A DNA stretch of 64,000 nucleotides. It comes from an uncultured Clostridia bacterium (GTDB taxonomy: Bacteria; Bacillota; Clostridia; TANB77; CAG-508). Under the pieces are notes generated by a model. That model was not told where the DNA came from, did not search any database, and saw only the letters and a list, made by a program, of their open reading frames with translations. The DNA is taken from positions 33,942 to 97,941 of the forward strand of contig CAKPGC010000004.1 of NCBI GenBank assembly GCA_934154445.1, in the 5' to 3' direction. Shown piece by piece: positions 37,901 through 49,090 of the stretch. The first letter of the stretch is position 1. The number at the start of each line of letters is the position of its first letter. Both the position numbers and the translations under genes were made by a program.

Positions 37901-40900
37901 ATGATATAGAAACAACAGTGTCAAATAGTATAAAAAATAGAATTTTACCTTATGGATATGAGGAAGATGACGGGGGAAAAGAAGATCCTGATCCAAGTGA
38001 CCCAACAAATCCTGATAATCCTGGAGATACAGATGATGACAACAAAGATGATGATAACAAGGATGATGAAGAAAAAAATAAATATTATAGTGTAAGTGGT
38101 ACTGCTTGGGTTGATTCTAATAAAAATGGATATAGAGAAGGCAGCGAGAAATTATTAGAAGGAGTTACTGTTAAACTATTTAATTCAGACACAAACGCTA
38201 TAGTAACAGACAAGGATGGAAACTTATGCAAGATGGAAACAAATCCAGAAGGAATGTATAGTTTTGAAAATTTAAATAAAGGAAATTATTTGGTATTATT
38301 TGAATTTGATACAAGTAAATATACTTTAACACAATATCAAAAGGCTGGAGTTTCCGAAACTTCTAATTCAGATGCAATTTTAAAAGAAGTTAATATTGAT
38401 GGAAAAGTTTCAAAAGTTGGATTAACAGACGTATTGACAATAAACGGTCAAAATTTTACGAATATTGACATAGGATTAATTGAAAATAGCAAGTTGGATT
38501 TAAGTATAGATATGACTGTTACAAAAATTACGGTTGAAAATAATAGTGGAACAACAGAGTATACATATAACAAATCTAAATTAGCAAAAGTTGAAATACC
38601 TTCAAAACAAATTGCTAATACTACATTGACAATTGAATATACAATAGATATTACAAATGATGGGAATGAAACAGCTTATGCAACTGAAATACTAGAAAAT
38701 TTACCGGATTCATTAACATTTGATACTTCATTAAACAAGAATTGGGAAGCTATAAATAAAAGAATTGTTAATAAAAGTTTAGCTGCAACAAAAATTGAAC
38801 CAGGTGAAACAAAACAAGTGACAATAAATTTAACTAAAAAGTTAGATAGTAGTTCTATAGGAACAATAACAAACAATGTTCGATTATCAGGAATATATAA
38901 TACTGATGGATTAGAAGATACAAATTCTGAAAATAATACATCTGATGCTCAAGTTATTGTGTCTATAAAAACAGGTGTTGTAACAAAGATTGCTATGGTT
39001 ATTGCTATTTTAGTATTTATTATAATAATGTTATTAGTAATAAAATATAAAAAATACGCATTAGGAATAAGCTTAATATGTGCTTTCTTATTTATAATGT
39101 CAGGAAATGTGTCAAGAATTGAAGCGTATAAGTATGATGATGCGAATGGAGATGTTGAAATAAACTTTGGAGATTTGAAGGGACATTTTGATAATACAAA
39201 CGGAAATAAAAAGTGGGAAGAAGTATATTCTGGAGGTATGTTCTGGTGTGTTTCACCGGGAAAACATTTAGGATTTTATCATTCATCAGAAAACGATGGA
39301 GGCAAATGGGGAAACTATGTTGGAGACTGTACTAGGGAACATAAATATAAAAGAAGAGCAGTATATGGCGAATATATAAAATATTCTGTTGATGCAAATG
39401 GACGAGATGAATTTGTTAATAGAATGACAGCAAAACTTAACTTAAATTACAATATGAGTAATGTGGACTATAGTGTATTTGTTCAATCATATTTTAATAA
39501 ACTTTTTTCTAAAAATAAAACGCAGAGTTCAAATTCATCAATAAAGGCAACAGCAACTAATGGTAGTAAAGTTATGGTTGGACCTTTTAGATATGCATAT
39601 AGTATAAGTAATGCAGAGAATGTTAAAATAGAAAATGCAAAATTAACTGTAACATCAGGAGGTAAAGATATTACAAGTGATTGCACGATTAAAGATGGTG
39701 CAGGAAATGTAATTGGAAGAGATAATATTCCTAACAATAAGGATTTTTATTTATTGGTGTGTAGTAATGTTTCAAGTGTACATGTTGAAGTTATAATTAA
39801 GAGCTCATTCGACAAGAAGATAATATATATAGAAGAATATGAACCAGTTGGATTTACTATCAAACCACGGACTACTTAGCGGAGGGGCTTGCTATGATGG
39901 AAATGGAAAAAAAATAGGATGGAATATTAATTTTGGAAATTTACATGGTGGAATTACAACTGAAGACATGCAGACATTGGTAAGAATAGGAAAGGGAACA
40001 GTACCAGATACTGATGCATATAGAGCCACATGGGACTATACAATACCAACAGGAAAAATAACAGTAACTAAAAGAGATAAAGACACAAATAAAGTTATGC
40101 CAGGAACTGCAATACAACTAAAAAAAGAAAATACTGTAATATCAACAAGAACTACAAATACAAATGGGGTATGTACGTTTGAAAATTTATTGCCAGGAAC
40201 ATATACTGTATATGAAAGTGGTGCTCCACAAGGATATACCTTAAACCTACAAACGGATAGAACAAAAACCGTAACTGTAACGGCTGGAAAAAATGTACCT
40301 GTTACTATCTATAATAGAAAATATGGTAATTTAGTTATACAAAAGCAAGATAGTAATTATAACACCAATATTACAGTATCCGGATTCAAATTTAAAATAT
40401 ATATAATGAATGGATCTACTAAAAAGTATATAAAAAGCTACACTTCTGGACAACCTGCAACTATAGAATATACTACTAATGAAAATGAAGCTTATAAATT
40501 TAGTACGAATTCACAGGGAAAAATACAACTAAATAACATACCAAGTTATCCAAAATACTATGTAAAAGAGGTAGAAGTTCCAACAGCATTGAAAAATTAT
40601 TATAATGTTAAGTCTTCTGTTAATACTGTAAAAATCTCTGATAATAGTAAAACAGCAACGTTAAATGTAAAAAATGTTCAGATTTATACAGATATAACAG
40701 GAAAAGTGTGGGAAGACAAAGCTGATAATAGTAAAGGAACATTAAAAAATAATAAATATGATAATAATGAAACATTGGTACAAGGAGTAACAGTAAGATT
40801 AAAGAAAGACAATACTATAATTGCTCAAACAACAACAAATAAAAATGGAGTATATACTTTTAAGTCTAAAGGAACATATAATAATAAAAATTATACAATT

Positions 40901-43651
40901 GTAATTTCAGAACTAAGTAAATATTCTGTAGAATTTGAGTATAATGGATTAAAATACACAAATGTAGTAGCCAATACGACTAAAACTGCAACAAACGTAT
41001 CTAGAGCAAAGGAGAAGACTGCTGATAGAACAGAATTTAACAATTCATATAGCACTATAACAGGAGGCAAAGCAAAAGGAACAACATCAACAACGGGATA
41101 TTCAAGAAAGGCAAATGGAACAATAACAAACAATTTAACATATAAGAATGGAACATATAGTTCAACATTAGTACAAAATACGGGATACACGGTTGGAAGT
41201 GCTAGTGGAAGCGTGAAAGCTCAAAATGGATCTGTTGGCGTTGTGATGAAGGCAGATACTAAGACCGCTGAATACATATTAGAATGTAACGCATCGGATA
41301 CTAATATAGTTACAGGAGCAAAATTGAGAAAAGTTACAAATGTAAATTTAGGTTTACAAGAAAGAGAACAACCAGATATTGCAATAGCATCTGATTTAGA
41401 CAGTGTTGATTTAAAAATAAATGGATATTCACATGAATATATGTATAATCAGAGAGCAAAAATATCTAATATTGATATCTTTTCTGAAATAACAAAATAT
41501 AAAGATAATAAAAAAGAGTATCCAAAAACATATACAAGAAATATATATAGTAGCTATGTTAACGCATCAGGAATCACTGGAAGCGGAGCATTGCAAGATA
41601 AAGATAAATTGGAATTCTATGCAACATATAAAATAACTTTAAAAAATGAGTCAAGTTCATTATATATTTCAGCAAATGAAATTGCGAACTACTGTGATAG
41701 CAAGTTTGATTTAAACTCTATAGAGTCATGGTATATGGATTCAAATAATAAAAAAATAAATGTGGAATGGACAAGTAAGGGTGCTAAAAATGGATATAGT
41801 GAAATAAGAACCACATCATTAAAAAATGTTAAAATAGCAAATGGTAAGACCTTAACAATTTATTTGAAACTAAAGAAAAATGATAGTGAGGTATATAGTT
41901 GGGCAGCTCAAACATCATCAACAAATTATAAAATAGAGACATATAATATAACAGAGTTAACGTCATATTCTTCTTACACAAAGAGTGGTAACACATATTC
42001 AACTTACGCTGGAATTGACAAGGACTCAGCACCGGATAATATAACACCTGGTTCTGTAAACACTTATGAGGATGATACAGATTCAGCTCCAGTATTAACA
42101 ATAACATTTGATGAACCTAGAACAATTTCAGGATATGTATTTGAGGATTCAACTGGAATAGAGCTTAAAAATGGAAATACAAGAAATGGTGATGGAAAAT
42201 ATAATGCAAGTGATGATGGATATGTAGCAAATGTAAAAGTGGAATTGATAAATTCAGAAACAAATAATGTGGCATACATATATCCAGATGCGGTAAGTAG
42301 TGGTAATTTTGATGCTAAAGTGGCTGAATGTACAACAACTAAAAATGGTAAGGGAGCCTATGAATTTAAAGGAATTATTCCTGGTAAATATTATATTAAA
42401 TTTACTTATGGAGATGGAAGTGTAATTTATAAGAAAGTTAACGGTACAGAAGAATCAACTAATGTATCTCTACAAAATTATAAATCTACTATAATTACAT
42501 CAAACACAACAAAGACAGCAATGAAAAATCAAAGTACAAATAAAACTTTAAATCAAACATGGTATCAAGATAATGCAATAAAGAGTTACTCTTCTGCTGT
42601 TGATGATTATAATAAAAGAACAGAAATAAACAATAAAGTATCAACTATAAATTATAAAACTGAAACAGATTTCTTAAATGAATCTTCAAGTATGGAAGCT
42701 ACAACTCCGATTATGGATATAGCAATTGAAAATAAAAATGGAGAGAAAACTGAATTAGACCAAAGCAGAGTAAGATTATATGATAACATTGATTTTGGTA
42801 TAGTTGAAAGAGCAAGACAAAATATAAACGTGTATAAAGAAATAAGTCATGTTAAATTAGTTTTAGCTAATGGACAAACACTTGTAGAAGGAGATCCAAG
42901 AACCGATAACTTAAATTACGTTACATATCCTAAAGGAGGAATATTATATATTGCAATTGACTCAGAAATAACGGAAGGGGCTTCATTAGAGGTAACTTAT
43001 GAACTTAAAGTGGAAAATAATTCAGAGTTGGATTATAACACGGAAAATTATTATAAGTATGGTGAAATAGCAAATGGTGATAAACCAATTTCAACTACTA
43101 TAGATGCAATTGCAGATTATATGGATGAGGGTCTTGTAACGTCATATAAATACGATGAAACTAGCGGAGAATGGTACTTTGCAAAGGCAACTGGAGGAAA
43201 TACATTAGGAGGAATTTCAGTTTCAAGCGATGCTTATAATAAGATAAAAAATAATAGTAATAATCTAATTATAAAGAATCCAAAACTAAACAATGGAACA
43301 TCAACATTGGCTCCAGGAGAGTCAGGAACAATTACAATAAGTGCAAGTAAGTTATTAACAGCAACAGGAAATCTACAATATAAAAATAAAGCCGAAATAT
43401 TGACATTATCAAACCAAATAGGTAGATTTAATGGTCAATATGATACAGAATCTAAAGTGTCAAAATGGAATGTTACTACACCAGGAAACTTAGAATCTGG
43501 AGAAAATGACCAAGATGAAGCTACACTATCAGTTACACCACCAACAGGAGGTAGTGTAGGCAATACAGTAATTTATGTAGTAATTGGAATTTGTTGCTTA
43601 GTGGTTTTAGCAGGAGGAATTATTGTAATTAAAAAAAAGATTATAAAATAG
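34933..43651 (+). CDS. Giant surface adhesin (SdrD-B/SpaA-like), interrupted by a +1 frameshift at CGG
   Basis: Frame 1 (34933 to TAG 39877-39879) and frame 2 (to 43651) join at CGG 39868-39870 (codon 1646) when the C is skipped, giving 2905 residues. Order: signal peptide; beta-rich repeats with DUF11-like segments (about 590-1030); a Pro/Asp linker; an SdrD-B-like domain (SGTAWVDSNKNGYREGSE, about 1055); two hydrophobic segments (about 1350-1395); a Cys-containing region; after the junction SpaA/Cna-B-like domains (GKITVTKRDKDT; ITGKVWEDKAD; ISGYVFEDSTG); and a C-terminal membrane anchor with lysine tail, without an LPxTG motif. RBS GGGGGA. Role: probable wall-spanning adhesin or pilin-like protein. 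Confidence 0.82.
39868..39871 (+). other. CGG frameshift site in the giant adhesin
   Basis: Zero-frame CCA CGG ACT ACT TAG; skipping the C gives CCA GGA CTA CTT AGC and 1260 further residues. Unskipped translation stops three codons later. Confidence 0.75.
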
Positions 43652-43661
43652 TTTAATAAAT

Positions 43662-43696
43662 AAAAAGGTGAATTTGGCTGAAGTTCACCTTTTTGT
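43662..43696 (+). terminator. Terminator after adhesin
   Basis: AAAAAGGTGAA and TTCACCTTTTT arms around TTTGGCTGAAG. Confidence 0.85.
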
Positions 43697-43716
43697 TATG
43701 TTTGACAAAAGTTAAA

Positions 43717-43745
43717 TTGACAACTGTGTTTAATAATGATAAAAT
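43717..43745 (+). promoter_or_regulatory. Promoter of tRNA-Arg
   Basis: TTGACA (43717-43722), 17 bases, TAAAAT (43740-43745), about 24 bases before the tRNA. Confidence 0.75.
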
Positions 43746-43768
43746 ATCATAGAAAATTTAAATGTTAT

Positions 43769-43844
<76 letters not shown>

Positions 43845-43861
43845 AATCTTAGGAGGAAATT

Positions 43862-44614
43862 TTGAAAGATAAAATAAAGCAAATTATAGATACAAAGCAA
43901 TTTCACATTTGTATGGTAGCATTTATTATGTTTTCTATATTATTTGTAGCAGGAGTAATTTCATTAAAATATAATGTTGAGGGAGAAGGAAATATACCTT
44001 TTTACATATCAAAAATCTCTATAATAAGCAATGTAGAAGGTGTTGACACTGATGACAATACAAATAAATGGAATTTGCAAGTAAATCAGAACAATGATAT
44101 ATACTTATATATTAAGAAAAATGATAATTACAAAGATACTGAATTAATCGAAAATATTAAATTAGATAATTTTAATGTGGAACAAAGCCCTAATATTGGT
44201 GAGTTGAAATTATTAAAACCTGATAGTAGTGTAGAAAGTTTATTGTTTAAAAATAAAGAGGAAAATGAAACTAATACAATTGAGTATACAGGTGATATGG
44301 ATTCAAGTATAAAAAATTTAAAAATATCTAATCAAGGTGGACTTGTTGTTTTTAGATATGCAGTTAATAATATAGGAAACTATATTTCAAATGAAGATGA
44401 AGAAATAAATCATAGTGAATTATTAAATAAATTAGGTATTAACAATGATGATTTAAAATTTAAAGTAACATTTGATATATATATTACTTTGAATTCAGGA
44501 AAGACATATAAATCTAATTTAAATTTAGAACTTCCTATTAACGATGTCGTTAATCAAGGAATGCAAAGTACAGAATATACAGATTTAGAAAAAATTGTAT
44601 ATAAAAGAATGTAA
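43862..44614 (+). CDS. Membrane-anchored extracytoplasmic protein, unknown
   Basis: 250 residues. The start is TTG with RBS AGGAGG (43851-43856). One membrane segment (about 18-36) is followed by a polar, beta-rich outer part containing YISKISIISNVEGVD and FKVTFDIYITLNSGKTYKSN. No domain recognised. It begins 17 bases after the tRNA-Arg and is probably on the same transcript. Confidence 0.65.
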   Translation: MKDKIKQIIDTKQFHICMVAFIMFSILFVAGVISLKYNVEGEGNIPFYISKISIISNVEGVDTDDNTNKWNLQVNQNNDIYLYIKKNDNYKDTELIENIKLDNFNVEQSPNIGELKLLKPDSSVESLLFKNKEENETNTIEYTGDMDSSIKNLKISNQGGLVVFRYAVNNIGNYISNEDEEINHSELLNKLGINNDDLKFKVTFDIYITLNSGKTYKSNLNLELPINDVVNQGMQSTEYTDLEKIVYKRM

Positions 44615-44621
44615 AAAATAC

Positions 44622-44650
44622 TTGCCAATTTTATAAAGACAGTATATAAT
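44622..44650 (+). promoter_or_regulatory. Promoter of SRP RNA / dnaX operon
   Basis: TTGCCA (44622-44627), 17 bases, TATAAT (44645-44650). Confidence 0.8.
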
Positions 44651-44673
44651 TACAAAGGTATAAGATTTAATCT

Positions 44674-44774
44674 TTGTATAGAGAGTAATCCAATAGAGAC
44701 CTATGAATCTTGTCAGGTCCGGAAGGAAGCAGCAATAAGTAGAAAATCTTTATGTGGAGTGCTCTCTATAGAGG
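44674..44774 (+). ncRNA. ffs: Signal recognition particle RNA (small bacterial type)
   Basis: The conserved apical motif TGTCAGGTCCGGAAGGAAGC followed by AGC is unmistakable. The ends pair through TATAGAGAG (44677-44685) and CTCTCTATA (44762-44770). It lies directly upstream of dnaX, the standard Bacillota arrangement. Exact mature ends are estimated. Confidence 0.95.
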
Positions 44775-44821
44775 GATTAAATTTTATACTATTAGGGACA
44801 ATATATAAAGGATGTGAGAAT

Positions 44822-46474
44822 ATGGGGTACACAGCTCTTTATAGAAAATTTAGACCAATCACATTTTCAGAACTTGTTGGTCAAGAGCATATTACAAGAA
44901 CTCTAAAAAACCAGATTATGTCTGATAGAGTTGGACATGCTTATTTATTTAATGGAGGAAGAGGAACAGGAAAAACATCTTCAGCAAAGATTTTGGCAAG
45001 AGCAATAAACTGTTTAAATCCTAAAGATGGTGAACCTTGTAATGAATGTGAAATCTGCAAAGGGGCTCTTAATGGTTCACTTACAGATATAGTAGAGATG
45101 GATGCTGCTTCAAACAATAGTGTTGAAGACATTAGAAGTATTCGTGAGGAAGTAAATTTTTTACCTACAAAAGCAAAATATAGAGTATATATTATAGATG
45201 AGGTTCACATGCTTTCTACTGGTGCATTTAATGCATTACTTAAAACGCTTGAAGAACCACCAGAACATGTTAAATTTATTTTAGCAACAACAGAGCCTCA
45301 AAAGTTACCGGCAACTATACTGTCTAGATGCCAGAGATTTGACTTTAAAAGAATATCAGATGAGGATATTATAAAAAGATTAAAAATAGTATGCAAAGAA
45401 AGTAATATAGAAATTACAGAAGGTGCATTAAAAATTATAGCCGTATTGTCTGAAGGAGCTATGAGAGACAGTTTATCAATTTTAGAAAGATGTATACAAG
45501 ATGGAGAAAATAAAATTGATGAAGATAAAATAAAAGATTTAGTAGGAATACCTAAAACAACTTATGTGCATAGTATTATAAATGCAATTGTTGAATATGA
45601 TATAGATAAAGCACTAAATGCAATAGATGATATACTAAATCAAGGAAAAGATTTAAATAATTTTCTATGGGAAATTATTAAATATACTAAAGATATATTG
45701 GTATATAAAGCGTCTGGAAAAGTTGATTTATATAGCGAAGAAGAAATACAAGATATAAAAAATATAGCAGAAAAAGTGTCAAAGGAAAAATTGGTTGATT
45801 TAATTTATGAATTATCAAATTTAGAAAATGACATTAAATGGTCAACACAAAAAACGATAATGTTTCAAGCAGGTATAATTAAATTATGTAGCAAAGAAAT
45901 TGGAAGCGGAGATAATATAGAAGAAAGACTTGAGAAAATAGAAAATTATTTAAGGTCTGGAAAAGGAGTTGTACAAACATATTCAACTCAACAGTCAAAT
46001 ACAGGAATTAGTTCGAGTGGAGCACAAAACTTACGAATAACAAAAGAAACTAAAGATAATGTAAATATATCATCAATGCAACCAAATATAAATGCAAAAA
46101 GTTCTACCATAAATACGGGTACTAGAAACTATTCAAGTGATCTAAGTAAAAGTTGGCCTAAAATAGTAAATGATTTGAAACAAAATGGTAAAATAGTGTT
46201 ATATACTAACCTAATGAATACAAAAGCAGAACAACTAAATGATGAAACTGTTGGAATTAAATTCCAAAACGGTATAACAGCATTTGGAAAAGCAGTTTTA
46301 GAAAAGCAAGAAAATGTAAAGGAAATATCTAATTTAGTTTCTATGGCTTGCGGAAAAAATGTGCAAATAAAATACATATCAGATATGCAAAATAAGGTTA
46401 TTCAGCATAATCCAGGAGATGATATACAAAAATTGGCAAATGATTCAGATATACCATTTAATATCATCGATTAA
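44822..46474 (+). CDS. dnaX: DNA polymerase III subunit gamma/tau
   Basis: 550 residues. YTALYRKFRPITFSELVGQE, Walker A NGGRGTGKTSS (about 44-54), four zinc-binding cysteines (64, 73, 76, 79), DEVHMLS, and the Arg finger region LSRCQRFDF identify DnaX, the clamp-loader motor. The frame extends upstream to a TTG at 44759 inside the SRP RNA, but ATG 44822 with RBS AAAGGA starts exactly at the conserved MGYTALYRKFRP. ybaB and recR follow. Confidence 0.97.
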   Translation: MGYTALYRKFRPITFSELVGQEHITRTLKNQIMSDRVGHAYLFNGGRGTGKTSSAKILARAINCLNPKDGEPCNECEICKGALNGSLTDIVEMDAASNNSVEDIRSIREEVNFLPTKAKYRVYIIDEVHMLSTGAFNALLKTLEEPPEHVKFILATTEPQKLPATILSRCQRFDFKRISDEDIIKRLKIVCKESNIEITEGALKIIAVLSEGAMRDSLSILERCIQDGENKIDEDKIKDLVGIPKTTYVHSIINAIVEYDIDKALNAIDDILNQGKDLNNFLWEIIKYTKDILVYKASGKVDLYSEEEIQDIKNIAEKVSKEKLVDLIYELSNLENDIKWSTQKTIMFQAGIIKLCSKEIGSGDNIEERLEKIENYLRSGKGVVQTYSTQQSNTGISSSGAQNLRITKETKDNVNISSMQPNINAKSSTINTGTRNYSSDLSKSWPKIVNDLKQNGKIVLYTNLMNTKAEQLNDETVGIKFQNGITAFGKAVLEKQENVKEISNLVSMACGKNVQIKYISDMQNKVIQHNPGDDIQKLANDSDIPFNIID

Positions 46475-46507
46475 CTTGTCGAAAGAGACGCCTATTTTTT
46501 ACAAGTT
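46473..46507 (+). repeat. Short intergenic palindrome, copy d (divergent)
   Basis: Arms AACTTGT and ACAAGTT with an AGAGACGCC core, overlapping the dnaX stop codon. Most diverged of the five copies. Confidence 0.55.
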
Positions 46508-46531
46508 AAAAATTATATAAAATAAAAGAAG

Positions 46532-46559
46532 TTGTCAAAAAGGGGCGTCCCTTTTGACA
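46532..46559 (+). repeat. Short intergenic palindrome, copy e
   Basis: Arms TTGTCAAAAAGGG and CCCTTTTGACA around GCGT. It lies immediately upstream of the ybaB RBS (GGAGG, 46567-46571). Confidence 0.75.
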
Positions 46560-46579
46560 GATGAATGGAGGAATTTAAT

Positions 46580-46924
46580 ATGTCAAAAAGAGGAGGTTTC
46601 CCAGGAGGAATGGGAGGATTTGGCGGAATGAATATAAACAATCTAATGAAAGAAGCCAAAAAAATGCAAGCAGAGATGCAAAAATCACAAGAGGAGTTAG
46701 CAACAAAAGAGTTTGATAGCACAGCAGGTGGTGGAGCAATAAGTGTAAAGGTTACGGGAGAAAAGGTTATAAAAGAGATAAAAATTAAACCAGATGTTGT
46801 TGATCCTGATGATGTGGAAATGTTGGAAGATTTAATTTTAACAGCTGTTAACGAAGCTTTAAGAAAGGTTGATTCTGCACAAAGTCAAGAACTTGGTAAA
46901 TTTAATATACCTGGTTTAATGTAG
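46580..46924 (+). CDS. ybaB: YbaB/EbfC nucleoid-associated protein
   Basis: 114 residues. NLMKEAKKMQAEMQKSQEEL, AGGGAISVKVTGE and PDDVEMLEDLILTAVNEA are YbaB family signatures; the protein is a small dimeric DNA-binding protein of the nucleoid. A Gly-rich N-terminus precedes the fold. The ATG at 46580 is chosen because the upstream in-frame ATG (46565) overlaps the RBS. Operon dnaX-ybaB-recR. Confidence 0.95.
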   Translation: MSKRGGFPGGMGGFGGMNINNLMKEAKKMQAEMQKSQEELATKEFDSTAGGGAISVKVTGEKVIKEIKIKPDVVDPDDVEMLEDLILTAVNEALRKVDSAQSQELGKFNIPGLM

Positions 46925-46961
46925 TAGAATTAGTACAAAGTGAAAATAAGAGGAGAAGACT

Positions 46962-47561
46962 ATGTCATTATATTCACCATCAATAGAAAAGTTAATAGAA
47001 AGTTTTGAAAAGCTACCTAGCATAGGGCATAAAACTGCTGCTAGGCTAGCATTTTATATTTTAAATTGTTCTGAACAAGAAACGAATGAATTTATTAGTT
47101 CAATTGTTGAGGCAAAGAAAAATTTAAAATATTGTAGTAAATGTTATAATATATCAGATACAGATCCATGCCCAATATGTGCTAACCCTAAGAGAGACCA
47201 ATCTTCAATATGTGTTGTTGAAGATGTAAGAGATATTGTTGCAATGGAAAAAACGCATGAATTTAAAGGAGTATATCATGTATTACATGGTTCTATTTCT
47301 CCTATGAATGGAATTGGACCTGATGATATAAAAATAAAAGAATTGCTTTCAAGACTTATGGATGGACAAGTTAAGGAAGTTATACTTGCAACAAATCCTA
47401 GAGTGGAAGGGGAAGCAACAGCAATGTATTTATCTAAACTAATTAAACCACTAGGAATTAAAGTTACCAGAATAGCACATGGAATTCCTGTTGGGGGAGA
47501 TTTGGAGTATACAGATGAAATTACTTTAACTAAGGCTTTAGAAGGAAGAAGAGAAATATAA
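46962..47561 (+). CDS. recR: Recombination protein RecR
   Basis: 199 residues, standard length. Helix-hairpin-helix [17 protein letters not shown], zinc finger cysteines 58, 61, 70 and 73, then the Toprim domain with [12 protein letters not shown] and [13 protein letters not shown]. It acts with RecO/RecF in gap repair. RBS GAGGAG upstream. Confidence 0.97.
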   Translation: MSLYSPSIEKLIESFEKLPSIGHKTAARLAFYILNCSEQETNEFISSIVEAKKNLKYCSKCYNISDTDPCPICANPKRDQSSICVVEDVRDIVAMEKTHEFKGVYHVLHGSISPMNGIGPDDIKIKELLSRLMDGQVKEVILATNPRVEGEATAMYLSKLIKPLGIKVTRIAHGIPVGGDLEYTDEITLTKALEGRREI

Positions 47562-47565
47562 TGTT

Positions 47566-47757
47566 TTAGCATTTATTTGATTTTTCTGATTCATCTCTTG
47601 CTTTAGTTGTTGCAATTATTGCTAAATTATCAGCAAATGCGGTAAAAAATGCGGCTAATATTGCTGCCTCGTCAGAGGTTAGGTTTTCACCGACTGTTAT
47701 CGCAAGGCTACTAGCGAGTCCTATTAAATTACAACTTGATAAATCGGAAAAACACAT
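47566..47757 (-). CDS. Small hydrophobic protein (DUF6774-like)
   Basis: 63 residues from ATG 47757, with RBS AGAGGTG at six bases. MCFSDLSSCNLIGLASSLAI, then NLTSDEAAILAAFFTAFADNLAIIA, resembles a family of small Clostridia proteins I know as DUF6774; function unknown. It converges on recR with only four bases between stops. The start codon lies in a hairpin arm with the RBS in the loop. Confidence 0.6.
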   Translation of the reverse strand: MCFSDLSSCNLIGLASSLAITVGENLTSDEAAILAAFFTAFADNLAIIATTKARDESEKSNKC

Positions 47758-47791
47758 AAAATACACCTCTTAGTATTTTATGTGTTTTTTA
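47748..47791. terminator. Hairpin overlapping start of the small gene; also a rightward terminator
   Basis: AAAACACATAAAATA and TATTTTATGTGTTTT arms around CACCTCTTAG (plus strand), followed by a T run on the plus strand. On the minus strand the same hairpin carries the small gene's RBS in its loop. Confidence 0.6.
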
Positions 47792-47800
47792 ATGATGTTG

Positions 47801-48923
47801 TTACAATATTATTTTACAAATATTCTCTGTTGAGTGATTCTTGGCCAAAGTTTCTGTATTTTTTTTCATTTCTTCTAATTTTACAGGATTATTAATAACA
47901 TTTTTTAATACTTCATAAGGTGAATCATTTTTTCTTATCCAGATTCCAGTACCTTTATTTTCCAAAAACTCAGCATTTTCTTCTTCTTGACCAGGAATAG
48001 GGTTTATTATTATCATAGGCAAATTTGAAGCTAAACTTTCTGAAGTTGTTAATCCACCAGGTTTTGAAATTACCAAATCAGATATAGCCATAAGCTCTGG
48101 AACTTTATTTGTATATTCTAATACTCTAACATTTTTTTCTTTATTAAATTCTTTTACAATGGATTCAAAGTGCAACTTCATTTTTTCATTTTTTCCTGCA
48201 ATTGCAATTACTTGAATCTCATCAAAATTTTTAATTAAATCTTCAAAGATTTGCAAGGTTTTATTTTTTCCTAAACCAAATTCTCCGCCAGCAAAAAATA
48301 ATATATTTTTTTTGTTTTCTTCTAAATTAAATTCATCTAAAATTTCCTTTTTATTGTAGGTTTTTAAAAATCTTGATGAGATTGGAATACCAGTAACAAA
48401 TACCGTATTTTCCGGAATGTTTTTTGATATTAAATATTCTTTCATTTTATCATTTGCAACAAAGAAATAATTTGTGTATTCATGACCGTACTAACCATTG
48501 ATCATGCGGAGAAAAGTCTGTCATTATTGTTGCAATTTTTGCTGTGATTTTGCCTTTTCTTTTTAAATAGCTACACATCTGACTTCCAAATGGATGTGTT
48601 GAAATTATTATGTCAGGTTGTTTCTCTTTTAAAAGTTTTAATAGTTTTATTGCAAATATAATATTTGATCTTGAAGAAATATGGGCTAAAGGGCCTTTTT
48701 GAGAATCATTATAGATTTTTCCCCATGCCCATGGCATTTTTTTGGCCATTTCTCTATATGCAGCTGTTGTTATTTTTTCTATTGGTTTATTAACATATTT
48801 CATACAATCTATTAATTCTGTTTCATAATCTTTATAATTTGTATCTATGCATTCTTTTATTGATTTTGCGGCGTTTAGATGCCCTCCACCGTAAGATGCA
48901 TAAAAAATCAAGACTTTTTTCAT
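47801..48923 (-). CDS. MGDG-synthase-type diacylglycerol glycosyltransferase, interrupted by a +1 frameshift at CGG
   Basis: Frame 1 from ATG 48923 (RBS GGGAG) contains KVLIFYASYGGGHLNAAKSI and ends IMTDFSPHDQWLV, CGG, TCA, TGA. Skipping the C of CGG (48488-48486, codon 146) continues GHEYTNYFFVANDKMKEYL and then FFAGGEFGLGK, KPGGLTTSESLA and INPIPGQEEENAEFL, the GT28/MGDG synthase C-domain. The joined protein is 373 residues, a typical family length. Such enzymes transfer sugars from UDP-sugars to diacylglycerol for membrane glycolipids and lipoteichoic acid anchors. UDP-sugar could come from the pyrophosphorylase/mutase pair in this window. Confidence 0.85.
48485..48488 (-). other. CGG frameshift site in the glycosyltransferase gene
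   Basis: Minus-strand codons TTA GTA CGG TCA TGA; skipping the C gives TTA GTA GGT CAT GAA TAC and the rest of the enzyme. Confidence 0.8.
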
Positions 48924-49090
48924 AAATAATTCTCCCTTCATTTTTACGTTTATATCTAAATAGAGGTTTTTTGAATTTTTTTTATTTTAACATATTAAAA
49001 AAAATATTTCAATTGTGGTATATTTTTCAAATTTCTATACAAAATATATGTGAGGTATATATGATAAATTTGATATAAAAGGAGAAAATT

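Noticed and set aside
39839..43651. Separate gene starting at ATG 39839
   Set aside because: It has no RBS, overlaps the upstream frame, and starts in the middle of a domain; joining at CGG gives a continuous protein.
44759..44821. Upstream extension of dnaX from TTG 44759
   Set aside because: It lies in the SRP RNA; the family start is at ATG 44822.
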